A stretch of DNA of 64,000 bases from Plasmodiophora brassicae. Taxonomy: Eukaryota > Endomyxa: Phytomyxea > Phytomyxea > Plasmodiophorida. The notes under the pieces are model-generated. The model did no database searches. It was not told where the DNA came from and saw nothing but the letters and a program-made list of their open reading frames with translations. A program made the position numbers and the translations under genes. The stretch covers positions 124,001 to 188,000 of the forward strand of contig CP145428.1 of NCBI GenBank assembly GCA_036867785.1. Direction: 5' to 3'. Positions 1 to 10,373 of this stretch are shown piece by piece. Within the stretch, counting starts at the first letter, position 1, and every line of letters starts with the position of its first letter.

Positions 1-2034
1 CGAGTTCAGCAACGTTACGGATGTTCGCCCCCGCCGCATGACACACACGCCCGCCGTCGTCCGTTGCTCTAACGATGCGCCAGGTTATCGAAGCGGTTCG
101 CAACGGGACGGCCGACGTGGGGATGGTCTGTGCCGGCCGTTGCGCATCATGGGCTTCCTCACTGATTGCCTGCCGGGTGCGGTGCAGGGCGCTGTGTCGA
201 TAACGAAGAGCCGGGAGGAGGTGATCGACTTCTCGCTCAGGCATGCAGTGTCCCGCCGCCGACCGAGCGCTGCCTGTCCCGCTAACACCAGCGTGTCGCA
301 GCTACTTCGAGAGCGGTCTGCATCTTCTGGCTCGCGCTGATCGCGGCCCCTCGGCCGCCTTGTGGGCCTGGGCCGCCAGCGGGATGACCTGGCGGAACGT
401 GCTCATTGCCCTGTTCGTTGTCGAGATTCTATTCGCCCTTGCGCTGATCCTCTGGGCGATCGAAAGCGCAACGGGCCCGACGGACGGCACGCCGACGTTC
501 TTCTCGTCGAACCCGATTCGGGGTCGGGACCGCGCGCTCTGTACCTTGTGCATGCCAATCACGCGCGAACGACAGGCGTCCTGCAGGCGTTCCAGTGGAT
601 TGTCGTCAGCTGCATCCAACGGAACCGATATGCGCCCCGGCGATGTGTGACCCGATCCCTGAGCATTGGTCTGACGCTGGCGTCCATGTTGGTACGTCAT
701 ACGTGGCCGGGCATCGCGCCACCGCGCTTCCGGCCCGCGCCTCATCCGCCTGGTTCGCAGGTGTTTGCGTCCGTGACCGCGTACCTGACAACGGTCGTCC
801 TGAGCATCGTCCGGTCCACGACCGTCACGTCGCTGGCCGATCTCCGGGGCAGGCGCATCGGGACCGTGATGCAGTCGACCTCCGAACGGTACGATCACCT
901 CTTTCGCTCCGTCTCTCCATCCATCCGCCAGGCGACGGATGCTGATCCGTTCGTGCGACCCTGACATGACGTCATGTGTAGGTTCCTCGACTTGGAAGCC
1001 GTCCAGGCCCAGGTGTACCGGTACTACACCGTGCAGGACATGGTGGCCGGGTATAATGACGGGCAGGTGGACGCCCTGCTATACGATTGTCGGTTATAGA
1101 GCGATGATGGCGTCTGAGCAGATGCACGCCCGTCTGACTATATGCGTTTGTGCCCGGGTCGCAGTGCCCATCCTGCAGCACCATTACCTGCTGGGTCCGC
1201 TCGACTGCCAGTCGGTCGTCGTCCATCCGGCTCTGGCCGCACTGTCATGTACACTTGATTGGGCGGCGCGCCGCTGCCACATCCTGACAGCTAACCTTTG
1301 TTCGTCTGTGCTTGGTTCAGACGGGTTCCTGTTCCGGGAGAAGGACGACCCCGGGCAGTACCAGTTTCGCGAGCGAGGTGGGTCGACCTTATACCCGGGC
1401 TGCCTCTGCCCTTCCCGCCTTGCTAACCGTCGCGCCTGCCCGGCAGTGAACCGGGCCGTCCTGAGCGCTCGGGAGCTGCTGGCCTACAGGCGCCTCGTCG
1501 ACGCGTACTTTACGCGCCCCGGCCAGGCCGGCGTCGCGCGCTGCGATCGGTCCCGGCCGTCGTTCCATGGCGACACGCTGCTCCTGGCCGTGTCACTCGC
1601 CCTGCCCATCGTCATCGCAACGGTATGGCGACGTATCGCGCTGCAAACGCAATGTGCCGACGACGATGCTGACCGTTGGCGTGTGCATGCGTCGCCGACA
1701 GCTGTGGATCTGTTATCGCCAGCGCTGCCACGCCCTGACGCGGGAGCGGCGCCCCGCACCTGTCGGTGACGACGACGACGACCTGCTGCTGCTGCTGCGG
1801 CAACAGCGGCGGCGCCAGAAACCGGGCGACGACGACAGGGTGCAGGCGGCGCCCGTTGTGGACTTCGAGGTCATGCGCGCCATCTGGTCACTGGCCACGC
1901 TGGTCCACCTTGAGTGCAACAAGGAGCGGTCGTCCACGTACGAGGCGGTCAGCGACAACGAGCACCGCGCCCTGATCGACCGGCAGCGATCGCGCCTGCT
2001 CGCCTACTGCCTGCACCAGCACGACCGCGCCTGA
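1..2034 (+). CDS. Ionotropic glutamate receptor-like channel, 3' part (5' end outside window)
   Basis: A ligand-gated channel subunit of the glutamate-receptor/periplasmic-binding-protein superfamily, acting in a membrane. Exons that keep frame: 1-22, 84-125, 188-240, 302-522, 576-691, 761-888, 982-1088, 1165-1248, 1321-1377, 1447-1622, 1702-2034. The intron at 523-575 is the least certain; a donor at 541 keeps the same phase. Family marks in order: binding-lobe motif NGTADVGMGAVSIT followed by EEVIDFS; first membrane helix near 400-460 (VLIALFVVEILFALALILW); pore segment FQWIVVSCIQRN; helix M3 with FASVTAYLTT followed by TSLADLRGRRIG, the usual start of lobe 2; then FLFREKDDPG, VLSARELLAYRRLVDAYF and a last helix near 1580-1630. 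The intron at 241-301 begins with GC. The C-tail is cytoplasmic-like with a DDDDD-polyleucine run. The ligand cannot be read from what is visible. Confidence 0.8.
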
Positions 2035-2066
2035 TCGTTGCTGTGCGGCGTCCCTAACGGGCGTGT

Positions 2067-2560
2067 GTGTCGGTGCATCCTCATCTCCTGCGTCGAGCGG
2101 GGCACATGCGTCGAACATACACCGCGCCGTGTCGTGTAGATAAACGGTACCATCTAACTGCGTCTCGCTTTGCTCCTCGTATGAATGGCATGTCCGTTTC
2201 AAGTAAGAAGGACGTGTTTGCTTCGCGTATGAACGAGATGTGCTCATTGCTCTGTCCGTTGTCGATTGTGTTTGCGTTTGCGCTGGTTGTCTGGACGACG
2301 TTCTGTGTTCGTCGGATCCGATTGCGGGTCAGGACCCCGCTCCCCACCTATATCCGTACCGTTCCTAGCATGCTAAGCAACCGCATCAGCGCGAGAAACC
2401 GGGCGACGGCCATCGATCGCTGGCCGCGCTGGTCCACATGGAGTGCAACAAGGGGCTCGCGGTCGTTCACGTACGAGGCCGCCTGCGACCGCGAGAACCG
2501 CGGCGCCCTGATCAACCTCTGCCCGCCTGCTGTCTGCAACAGCAGCGTCGCCGCCCCCCC
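2067..2560 (+). pseudogene. Decayed, internally deleted duplicate of the upstream glutamate-receptor-like gene
   Basis: Two blocks resemble the gene just upstream at the DNA level. Around 2238-2345 matches the first membrane helix and what follows it (about 400-535); around 2385-2520 matches its C-terminal tail (about 1805-1990). The middle of the gene (pore, M3 and lobe 2) is absent, and the matching blocks no longer share one reading frame. This looks like a tandem duplication that then lost its centre and drifted. No function is claimed; a start-to-stop reading frame exists across 2067-2666 but does not follow the parental frame. Confidence 0.65.
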
Positions 2561-2675
2561 CCTGGCTAAACTGGCGTGTGCGAGAAACGCGTCGACGTCG
2601 TCGCCAGCTCAATTAACAGCAACACCGCGCCGCGTGTCGTCGTATATTCTTATAAAAGGGGTCTAAAATATGTAT

Positions 2676-5087
2676 CTATAGATAGAGCTTTTCCGACAGG
2701 TTATGGTTATGGTCAGCAACATCGGCGCCGAGTGCACGACGACGAAGGCGCGCTGCCGCCAGCAGTGACGACGACGACGACGTCGCGATCGACAGGTTGG
2801 CGCGGACGGACGCCCAGACGGGATCGTCGGCGGGCATCAGGTCGAGGGCCGTCCGGTTCTCGTGGTTGCGCAGCGCCAGCAGGTGGGGGACGCGCGCCGG
2901 CGCCTGCCGCTGCAGGCAGGCGACGACGAGGTCGAAGGCGCGCGCGTTCTGCTCGTCGACGGCAAAGTGCAGGGCGCTGCGGTTGTGCCGGTCCTGGACG
3001 CTGAGCAGCGCCCAGATGTCATCGGGCGACGCGTGCCGCTCCAGGTAGTCGAACAGGATGCCGATGACGCTGTTGAGGCCGGCGGCGATGGCGCCCATCA
3101 GCGCCGTCCGCCCGTTGTTGGTGCGCACGCTGACGAACGGGACCAGGAGGCGCAGGGCGACCGCCCGGTCGCACAGGGCGCGGACGACGTCCTCGACGCG
3201 GTCCAGGGCGACCGGGACGACCTGCTCGCGGTACCGCCAGCCCGAGTAGACGGCCAGGTGCAGGCACGTGTGGTTGCCGGCGTCGACGGAGAGCAGCAGG
3301 GCGTCGGGGACGACCCAGTCGGTCTGGCGGCGCTCGCCGTCGAACGACACGTGGTCGAACAGGTCGACGACGCCAGCGCTGCAGGCCGTCAGCAGCGCGT
3401 TCCTCCACTTGGGCATCGCCGACCGCATCTGCCAGGCGGACGACGGCGATTCCGGGTTGACCAGGGCGGCGATCAGGGCGACCGAGGGCCAGCGCGCGCA
3501 CCGGACGGCGAACAGGAAGGCAGGCTCGCCGGTCGGGTCGTGCAGGACGCGCGCGTCCATCCGCGCCAGGTCGTCGACAACGCCGACCTGGTCGCGGAAC
3601 ACGGCGCGCTTGACGGGCGTCAGGTCCTGCTCGTCGGGCACCAGCAGCGAGACGTCGCGCACGCCATCCAGGAACGACACCGGGTGGTCCAGGTCGAGAG
3701 CGATGCCCGCCAGGCTGCTCTGGAAGTGGCGCAGGGGCGACCCGTGCGCCGCCGCCGACATGTAGAAGTACAGGGGGCCGGAGAGGACCCGGTCGGGCAG
3801 GCGGGCGCCGCCCTCCTGCATCGTCGTCGCAGCATCGTCGACGAGCAGGCCGGCGGGCACGCCCTGCATCATCAGGTGCATGACGTTGCAGGGCAGGGCG
3901 TCGCCGTGCGTGTCGCCGACGTACTCCGCCGGCAGGTACGCGAAGTCCTGCTCGTCCAGGGCGAGCCGCAGGTGGGCGACGGCAGCGTCGACGTCCTCCG
4001 TCGTCGTCGTCGGCGACGGCACCTTCAGCGTGCTGTTCGTGGCGGCGCATCGCGCCCGGAGCAGGTCCAGGCACTGGCGGGTCCGGCGCGTCAGGCAGAC
4101 CTCGGCGAGGGCACGCAGCAGGAACTCGGGGGTGGGCGCCTCGATCAGGCGGTCCAGGCGGTCCAGGAGCGCCGCCCGCGACGTCGCCAGCGGCAGGATG
4201 GCGTCCAGGACGGCGTAGACGCTGTGGAAGTGGATCACGGCCGGGATGCGCTCGGCCAGGTGCTTCAGGTGGACGGCGCGCGTCAGGCCGCGGTCGGCGA
4301 AATCCCGCATGAACACGTCGAGCTGGGCGACGACGCCGGCCCCGGTTAGTTTGCCGGCGGCGTCGCCCCCAGGGAACACCTGGTGCAGGATGCTCTCGTA
4401 GCGGATGCGCCGGCCGGACGGGCCGTCGAACATGCCGCGCGACACGCTCGCCAGCGCCATGCGCGACCGCAGGTCATCGGCGGCGACGTGCGTCGCGATC
4501 ATCTCCCACAGCTCCGGCGGCAGCGGGGGGACGACGACGCCGCCGCCGTCGCGCCCCGCATCGGCGAGCGACGACGACGACATCAGCGACTGCTTCGGCT
4601 TCCGCTGCTGCGGCTGATGGACGACCGGGGACGTGTCGACATCGTCGTCGACGGTGGTGGTGGTGGTGCCGGGGCCGGGCGTCGCCAGCGACAGCAGGTG
4701 GAGGGCGGCGAGCGCGACGGACCCGTACGAGGCGGTCGTGCGCGGGGACGGCCACCTGCTGCGCGGGTCGGGGGCCGCGGGCGCCCACCTGGCCGCCGCG
4801 TTGGCGGCCAGGTGCCCGGCAGCGGCGCCGACCGCGATGGCCGTCAGCGCCGATCGCACCTGGGACGACGCGCGACGACGATGCGGGTGCAGGCCCCGTT
4901 GATGTTGTTGGTGTTGCTGTGGGGCGGGCGATGCGGCCGGCGCCGGCAACGGCTTCCGGGCGCCGGCGGCGACGAACAGCATGGCGAACAGGGCGACGGC
5001 GGCGCAGGCAACGGCGACGACGACGGCGGCGGCGCGCCACCGCGACAAGGTCGTGGCGCCGTGTGCCTCGAACTCGATCGAGTACAT
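2676..5087 (-). CDS. F-box / ankyrin-repeat protein with N-terminal hydrophobic segments
   Basis: Single-exon gene, 803 residues from the ATG at 5087; the frame stays open to 5342, so a longer start is possible. Residues about 20-43 form a strongly hydrophobic helix (AAAVVVAVACAAVALFAMLF), with further alanine-rich hydrophobic stretches near 80-135. An F-box-like motif, LPPELWEMIATHV, lies near residue 189. The C-terminal third has ankyrin-type repeats: HTCLHLAVYSG, NGRTALMGAIAAGLN, NRSALHFAVDEQNA, NRTALDLMPADD. By family knowledge, F-box/ankyrin proteins are substrate receptors of SCF ubiquitin ligases; a membrane-tethered one is an inference from the N terminus. If translation starts at the ATG at 4583 (MSSSSLADAG) the hydrophobic part is lost. 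The long open frames on the opposite strand are GC-rich shadows. Confidence 0.75.
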   Translation of the reverse strand: MYSIEFEAHGATTLSRWRAAAVVVAVACAAVALFAMLFVAAGARKPLPAPAASPAPQQHQQHQRGLHPHRRRASSQVRSALTAIAVGAAAGHLAANAAARWAPAAPDPRSRWPSPRTTASYGSVALAALHLLSLATPGPGTTTTTVDDDVDTSPVVHQPQQRKPKQSLMSSSSLADAGRDGGGVVVPPLPPELWEMIATHVAADDLRSRMALASVSRGMFDGPSGRRIRYESILHQVFPGGDAAGKLTGAGVVAQLDVFMRDFADRGLTRAVHLKHLAERIPAVIHFHSVYAVLDAILPLATSRAALLDRLDRLIEAPTPEFLLRALAEVCLTRRTRQCLDLLRARCAATNSTLKVPSPTTTTEDVDAAVAHLRLALDEQDFAYLPAEYVGDTHGDALPCNVMHLMMQGVPAGLLVDDAATTMQEGGARLPDRVLSGPLYFYMSAAAHGSPLRHFQSSLAGIALDLDHPVSFLDGVRDVSLLVPDEQDLTPVKRAVFRDQVGVVDDLARMDARVLHDPTGEPAFLFAVRCARWPSVALIAALVNPESPSSAWQMRSAMPKWRNALLTACSAGVVDLFDHVSFDGERRQTDWVVPDALLLSVDAGNHTCLHLAVYSGWRYREQVVPVALDRVEDVVRALCDRAVALRLLVPFVSVRTNNGRTALMGAIAAGLNSVIGILFDYLERHASPDDIWALLSVQDRHNRSALHFAVDEQNARAFDLVVACLQRQAPARVPHLLALRNHENRTALDLMPADDPVWASVRANLSIATSSSSSLLAAARLRRRALGADVADHNHNLSEKLYL

Positions 5088-5553
5088 GGCCTGGGCTAGC
5101 GCGCGTGCGCCCCCGGCAACAGGGACGGCAGCAGCACGGTGGGTCGATCCGGCAGCGCAGACACTGCCGCGTGTGTGCGAGCCGGTGCTCGCGGCGTCTC
5201 CCACACCGGCGCCATTTTTAGCCTTCTCGCGGTATACAGGGTCGCCCCGACGGGCGACGGGTGCAGCTTGTGCGCAACTGCGTGACTGTAGGGGTCGGGC
5301 GCGCCGCGGCCCAGTCCGCGACTGCAGGCCGCCCCGGACCAAAGTCCGACCCGGGCGGCCACACGACGTTCACGCGGTTTTAACCCACCCACACGGGCAG
5401 CAGCGGGAACATTCCGCGCGGCATTCCCGGCGATCCCGAGTGGGGCGCTCCCGCGTCCGGTAATACATCGTGCTGATGACCGCGAACGCAGGCACGGCGA
5501 CAAGCCGTCCGTGTCCCGTTGCGAACGTACGACTTGGTGTATGTACTGCGTGC
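5088..5553. other. Intergenic: F-box gene 5' side / CAF-1 gene 3' side
   Basis: 466 bases between two genes transcribed in the same (minus) direction. No further gene is supported. The open frame of the F-box gene extends to 5342, so its promoter is most likely between 5342 and 5553. Confidence 0.5.
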
Positions 5554-7586
5554 CTAGACGGCCACGGCCCTGGCCTTGCTGCTGAAGAACTTGGTGATCT
5601 TCTTCGGCGTCGGCACCGTGGTCGACGCGGCCGCCGCCAGCCGCTCGACGACATCTGCGCCCGCACAGCGGCGTTCAGGACCAGACCATGTCGACACGCG
5701 GACACGACGCCCTACCAGCGCAGACGATGCGTCGGAACGCGCCGAGCGCTTCGCGATCGGGTTCGGCCAGCAGGGTCACGTCCTGGACGGGGCCGATGAT
5801 CCTCAGGTTGACGTCGTGGGCGGGCGCCGGCGCCGACGGCTCGCCGGCGTCGCCGACGTCGCCCTCGGGTTCCAGCCAGCCGTCGTCCTCGAGGCCGTCG
5901 CGACGCAGCTCGACGTCGCGGTCATCCGAGTCGTCGGACAGCACGCCGTCGTCGTCGTCGGTGATGACGTCGGCGTCCTCGACGTCGTCCTGCTCCCATT
6001 CGTCGTCGCTGTCCACCGTGTAGTCCAGCGAGGGGTCCCGGGCGAACGGGCGCCGCCCGCCCACCACCGTGCTCGTCCTGGCGAGGCGCCCGACGAACGG
6101 CGGCCGAACCTGCCAACCCGGCGCGGCGCGCGTTCAGTACGACGACGAGCAACAGCAGGCGCGACGTACGTCCGTGTGGAACTGGAGCAGGCGCTTGCGG
6201 GTGGACACTGGCGGGCGATGGCGCCGACGACGACGACGCCCGGCAACGTGCAGGGCGACGTCCGCCTGGACGTTGAACCGCAGCGGCGCGTCGGTCGTCC
6301 GCGCCGACCCGCGCTGCGGCGCCAGCGTCGTGTGCTCCTTCAGGTAGAACGGCATGAACATGCCGACCTGGCCGCCGCCGGATCGTTCGTCTGCGACGCG
6401 GAGACCGACGTACGTCAGAGGCAGGACGGCCGTCGAGTGGCAGCAACAGCAGCAGACGCACCTTGCGGCCTGGCCTTGGCGGGCGACGACCGAACCAGGA
6501 ACGCCTCCATGAACGACCGCGACTTCTCGACGTTCTGTGCAAACGCTGTCAGCGACGGCGCCGGGGGGAGGGGAGGACGGCCGACCCGCCCGGCGTACCT
6601 TGACGCTCTCCTCGGCGGCCTTCTTCCGCTGGCTGACGCTGGCCTTCTTGATCGACCTGCGAATCTCGTCGGCGCGCTCGCTGGCGTTCTGGGCGATGCG
6701 CGCCTCGACGTCGTTCTGCGCCTTGGCCAGGGCGTCCATCGCCCGCAGCAGCTTCGTGTGCAGGCCGTCCCTGCGTTTCGCGGCGCCCAGCCGGACGGCC
6801 GCCTCGCAGGCCTGGACGACCCGGCGAATGGCGGCGTCGATGCCGCGCTCGCGCTTCACCCAGGGGCGCAGGCCGCCCGGGATGTGGTCCAGCTGGGCCA
6901 CCTCCCATCGCCACCGGTACCTGGCGTCCGTCGACGCGTGCACGTCGACATCGGCGCCGCCCTTCTTGCAGCCGTGCGCCTTCCGGTCCGCGACCTTGAC
7001 GATCGCGTCGCGAACGGCGTCGGGCGCCCAGCCCCCATTGGACATGGCCAGGAACGCATCCTGTTTGTGGGGTCGCGGTCAGCCTGATGACAATGACGGC
7101 ACGGGGGGCGCGCGCGTACCACGTGGTGCTGGAGCGGGTCCGGCGATCCTTCGAGGTGAGCGGCGAGGAGAGGCAAGTGCTCCAGGGCGGGTCCGCCACT
7201 ACCGGACGACGACGACGACGACGACGACAGCAGGGCGTCGCGGATCGGGGCCAGCGAATCGTGGCCGACGAGCGCGTCGTGCAGGTCGACGGCGCTGGGT
7301 CGCATCGGCGCGTTGCACAGCGACTCCATCGTGCGCGAGAACGTGTCAATCAGTGCCTGCGATGGCCACAGGGCGGCGTGTGGGTGCGCGTGTCAGCGGG
7401 GAAACGGTGGCGCGCGCGTGTTGAACGCACCTGGTCGTCCGCGTCGATGGGGTCGCCGGTGCGCGCCTTCTTGGCCGGCGGTGCCTGCACGTCCGCATCG
7501 ACGCCGGGCCCCGCTGCGTCCTGCGTCAGGTCGACGACGACGGCGGCGACGGCGGCAGCGCCGTCCGCAGATGGCGGGACGGCCAT
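5554..7586 (-). CDS. CHAF1A: Chromatin assembly factor 1 subunit A (CAF-1 p150 homologue), 7 exons
   Basis: Large subunit of CAF-1, the nuclear chaperone that deposits H3-H4 behind replication forks via PCNA. Exons (minus): 7586-7431, 7356-7120, 7060-6599, 6534-6462, 6390-6170, 6109-5716, 5654-5554; introns of 59-74 nt, all phase-consistent, give 547 residues. Near residue 320 FMPFYLKEHTTLAP matches the metazoan p150 'CPFEIKEHMVLAP' block; KRLLQFHTD follows, then LDYTVDSDDEWE near 411, the family signature before the acidic region (DDDDGVLSDDSDD). A basic helix with KKAAEESVK comes before SRSFMEAFLV near 290. The C terminus has KKITKFF (about 532-538), a PCNA-interaction (PIP)-like motif. The start is the ATG at 7586, followed by a short VVVDLTQD motif. 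At about 550 residues it is shorter than human p150 (about 950), mostly through a shorter N terminus and KER region. Confidence 0.9.
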
Positions 7587-7922
7587 GGATGTATCGGGTC
7601 CGGGCGCGGGTGGTCTCCAAGGCGCGAAGGTGGCGATGCAGACGGCGCACCCCGCGACGAATGCGATGGGCTTCGGACTTGCCGCGCCGCCCGCGCGCCA
7701 CACTGCCGACTGCAACAGGGGCCCGCACGTCTGACCCATATAGACAAGGGCGCCAAACGTCCAGAGACTGGCGCTGCGCATACGTTTACCGAAAGGACAT
7801 GCTGTCGGGCGGCCCCTAACGCCGCCAGCAAACCGATAGCCCATACTGTTCGCTTCGAGGCGTCTCTGTACGAGCTCTCGGCGGTCAACGGTTGCTTTAT
7901 GAATACGACGACAGGGTGACGG
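7587..7922. other. Intergenic: CAF-1 promoter region
   Basis: 336 bases between the CAF-1 start and the 3' end of the ARM-TPR gene, both on the minus strand. The CAF-1 frame stays open up to 7844 and would add a hydrophobic N terminus, which does not suit a nuclear protein, so the ATG at 7586 was preferred. No other feature seen. Confidence 0.5.
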
Positions 7923-10081
7923 TCATGATTGTTGCGTCGCCCGGAACGCGTCATACTTACGGGCCAGGTTCGGGGAGGCGCCCGGCGCCGCCCGGCGCTC
8001 GCCGATCAGGTCGAGCACGCGCGCATCCGCCGCGTGCGTCGTGAAGTAGCGCGCGCGCGCCGCCGGCGACAGCGCGGCCAGCTGCCGGGTCCAGCAGTCG
8101 AGGACGTCGCACAGCTTGTCGTCCGCCTCCGCGTGACGCCCTAATGAGAACGACGACGACGACCGGTCAGCGATTGGCGGGGCGCAGAGCGAAACGCCAA
8201 CGTTACCGAGGTGCTGGAGGGCGCGAGCCACCTGATAGTGGCTGTCGGCGTGGTCGGCCCGGAGGCGCGCCAGCTGCGTGAACTCGTGCAGGGCGCGGGC
8301 CCAGTCGCCGTCCTGCGCGTACAGCTTCCCGCGCAGCAGGTGCGCATTCTGCATGCCGGAATCATCGACGGCCAGCGACAGCGCCCGGTCGCAGGCGTCA
8401 GCCGCCTCCTTCAGCTGCCCGGTGCGGTACAGGCACAGGGCCAGCTGGTACTGCGCCTGCGAGTCGTGCGGCTGCAGCAGGGCCGCCTTCCTCAGCGCCT
8501 TCAGCGCGCCGCTCGTGTCGTCCAGCTTGAGCAGCAGGCGGCCCAGGGCCAGGTGCGCGCGCCACAGGCCGGGGGACGCGCGGATGATGTCCCGGTAGAC
8601 GCGGCAGGCCTCGCTGACGCGGTCGAGGCGGTCCAGGGTGCGCCCCAGGAGGAACATCAGGTCGAACTTGTTCGGGTGCGACGGGTCGATCATGGGGATC
8701 GCGTCCGACATGCGCTTGACGGCCTCGAGCATGTCGGCGCGGGACCCGTGCGTCGTCAGGTTGACGGCCAGGTTGTACTGCGCCTCGAGCAGCCCGGGCG
8801 CGTACTTGATCGCCTCACGGAACGCGTTGTTCGCCGCCGCCAGGTTCCCGTCCATCTGGTACAGCTGCCCGAGCGCGTTGTGAATGTTCGGGTTCGTCCC
8901 GTCCAGCGTCAGGCTCGTCTCGAACGCGTCGATCGCCGCCGACCGGTTCCCCTGCTGCACGTACGACTGCCCCAGCCTGATGCGCGCGCGCGCGCGTACG
9001 TCAGGGTACGCACGACGATAGCGGAGCGGGCGGGCGCCGGGCTTACTGGGAGATCGCCGCCACGATCGACTGCCGCTGCTTCTTGTCCAGGGATCGCGCG
9101 AGGCGATCCGGGTCCGGGAACGCCTTGACAATGGACCCGATGGTGGTGCAGGCCACATGCGCAATGTCCAGGTCCGGGTGACGGACGGCCGCCGTCAGGC
9201 GCGGGATGGCACCCGCGTCGAACGCGGCCAGCTTGTTGCCGACGGACGCCCCGCACAGGATCGTCAGCGCCAGCAGGCTGTTCATGGCGACCTCCTTGTG
9301 CGGGTCGGAGATGTTGTTGATGACGGCGGGCAGCAGACCCGGGGTCGATGCGACCTCGGCGGCCAGCGACGCTGTGCGGACGCTAATGGTTAGCACGGGG
9401 AGATGGCGACACGGCGTCGAGCGGCGCCATCGTACAGTACTGGGAGACGTCCATGACAATGGCGGCGGACAGGCGCTTCAGCTCAACGTCCTCCGACGAC
9501 AGCATGGGCGCCAGCGTGGACAGGCCGTCCGACACGATAATGCCTTCTTTGAGGGCGTCTAACAGGTCGCGGTTAGCCTGGGCGACACGCAGCCGAGTCC
9601 GCTGGCGCACGCACCGGAGGTGGCCGTCGCCATCTGCAGAGCGGAGAGCAGCGAGGCGCGCGACTCGTCCGACCCGGCATGCTGGACCTGGGCCATCATG
9701 AACCTGGCGGTCTTCTCCGGCGTGCCGACGTTGTCGTAGACCCAGTAGGACCCCAGGCCGACCAGCGCCAGGCCGATGGCCTGCTTCACGCGCCGCCCGT
9801 ACGCATCTACATAGGACGCTCAGGTCAGGCCCGCGACACGGGACCGTTCGGCGCAGGGCGGCACCTGTTGATTTCCTGTGGATTGCCCCGGAGGCGGCGG
9901 CGACCGTTCGGCCCGCTTCGCCGACGGACGCCGGGACGGGCGCCCCCGTCGCTGTCGGCGTCGACGACAGCGACGACGCCGATTCGGTCGTCAGCCGCCT
10001 GGGCACGGCCCGCGCCGCCGTCGTCGGCTCGACGAACAAGGCGCGCGGCAGTGTCCCGCGACGCGCAAATCGCAGCCACAT
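7923..10081 (-). CDS. Mitochondrial-type ARM-TPR repeat protein, 6 exons
   Basis: Exons (minus): 10081-9865, 9806-9615, 9558-9436, 9371-9047, 8976-8207, 8140-7923; introns 56-70 nt with CTAAC or CTGAC branch motifs; 614 residues. Residues 1-35 are Arg/Ala-rich without acidic residues apart from one Glu (MWLRFARRGTLPRALF...), typical of a mitochondrial presequence. A hydrophobic helix, IGLALVGLGSYWVY, lies near 82-96. Armadillo-like helices follow to about 280 (HKEVAMNSLLALTILCGA; DLDIAHVACTTIGSIVKAF), then TPR units from about 287 to 540 (LGQSYVQQGNRSAAIDAFE; ALGQLYQMDGNLAAANNAF). The ARM part alone would end in a stop at 9043-9045, but that stop is inside a perfect donor (CA|GTAAGC), and the acceptor at 8977 restores the TPR frame in phase 2. 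The intron at 8206-8141 is 66 nt and also reads through in frame. I know no named family with this order; a membrane-anchored scaffold in mitochondria is inferred. Confidence 0.75.
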
Positions 10082-10373
10082 ATTGGCGGCGCGGGGCAGC
10101 AGTCGCCGACGGGCCGCCCGAAGATGCCGCTGCTGCTGCTGCTGCTGCTGCCTGCGCTACAGGGGGAGCCCACGGACACCGCCACGCAGTGTTGTACGGT
10201 CCACCGCCCGTCGGGCGGGCCGGTTCCTGTAGCAGTCGCCGCGAAAGGTGCGCCACTACTGCTCCTGCAGCTGCGGCTGGCGGCGGCTGCAGCCTGCAGC
10301 GACGGCGGCACGCGCGCACATTTTTGCAAAGTCGACGTTGCCAGCCGCCGCCCCCCCCTCCGCACATTCAACG
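10082..10373. promoter_or_regulatory. Shared divergent promoter region, ARM-TPR / malate dehydrogenase
   Basis: 292 bases separate the two start codons on opposite strands. A CTG/GCA triplet run lies at about 10130-10150. The only support for promoter function is the head-to-head layout. Confidence 0.45.

Noticed and set aside
2862-4349. Long plus-strand frame (495 residues) opposite the F-box/ankyrin gene
   Set aside because: Composition is a mirror of a GC-rich gene (Arg/Gly/Asp/Gln-rich, no domain); the minus strand has real ankyrin and F-box motifs.
5576-7087. 503-residue plus-strand frame opposite CAF-1
   Set aside because: Antisense shadow; CAF-1 motifs and phase-matched introns lie on the minus strand.
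9043-9459. Separate ARM protein gene ending at 9043
   Set aside because: The stop lies inside a strong donor and the next exon continues in exact phase into TPR repeats.
9559-9789. Start of the ARM protein at 9789
   Set aside because: The codon there is GTG, not ATG, and an upstream exon (10081-9865) with an ATG and a mitochondrial-type presequence joins in phase.
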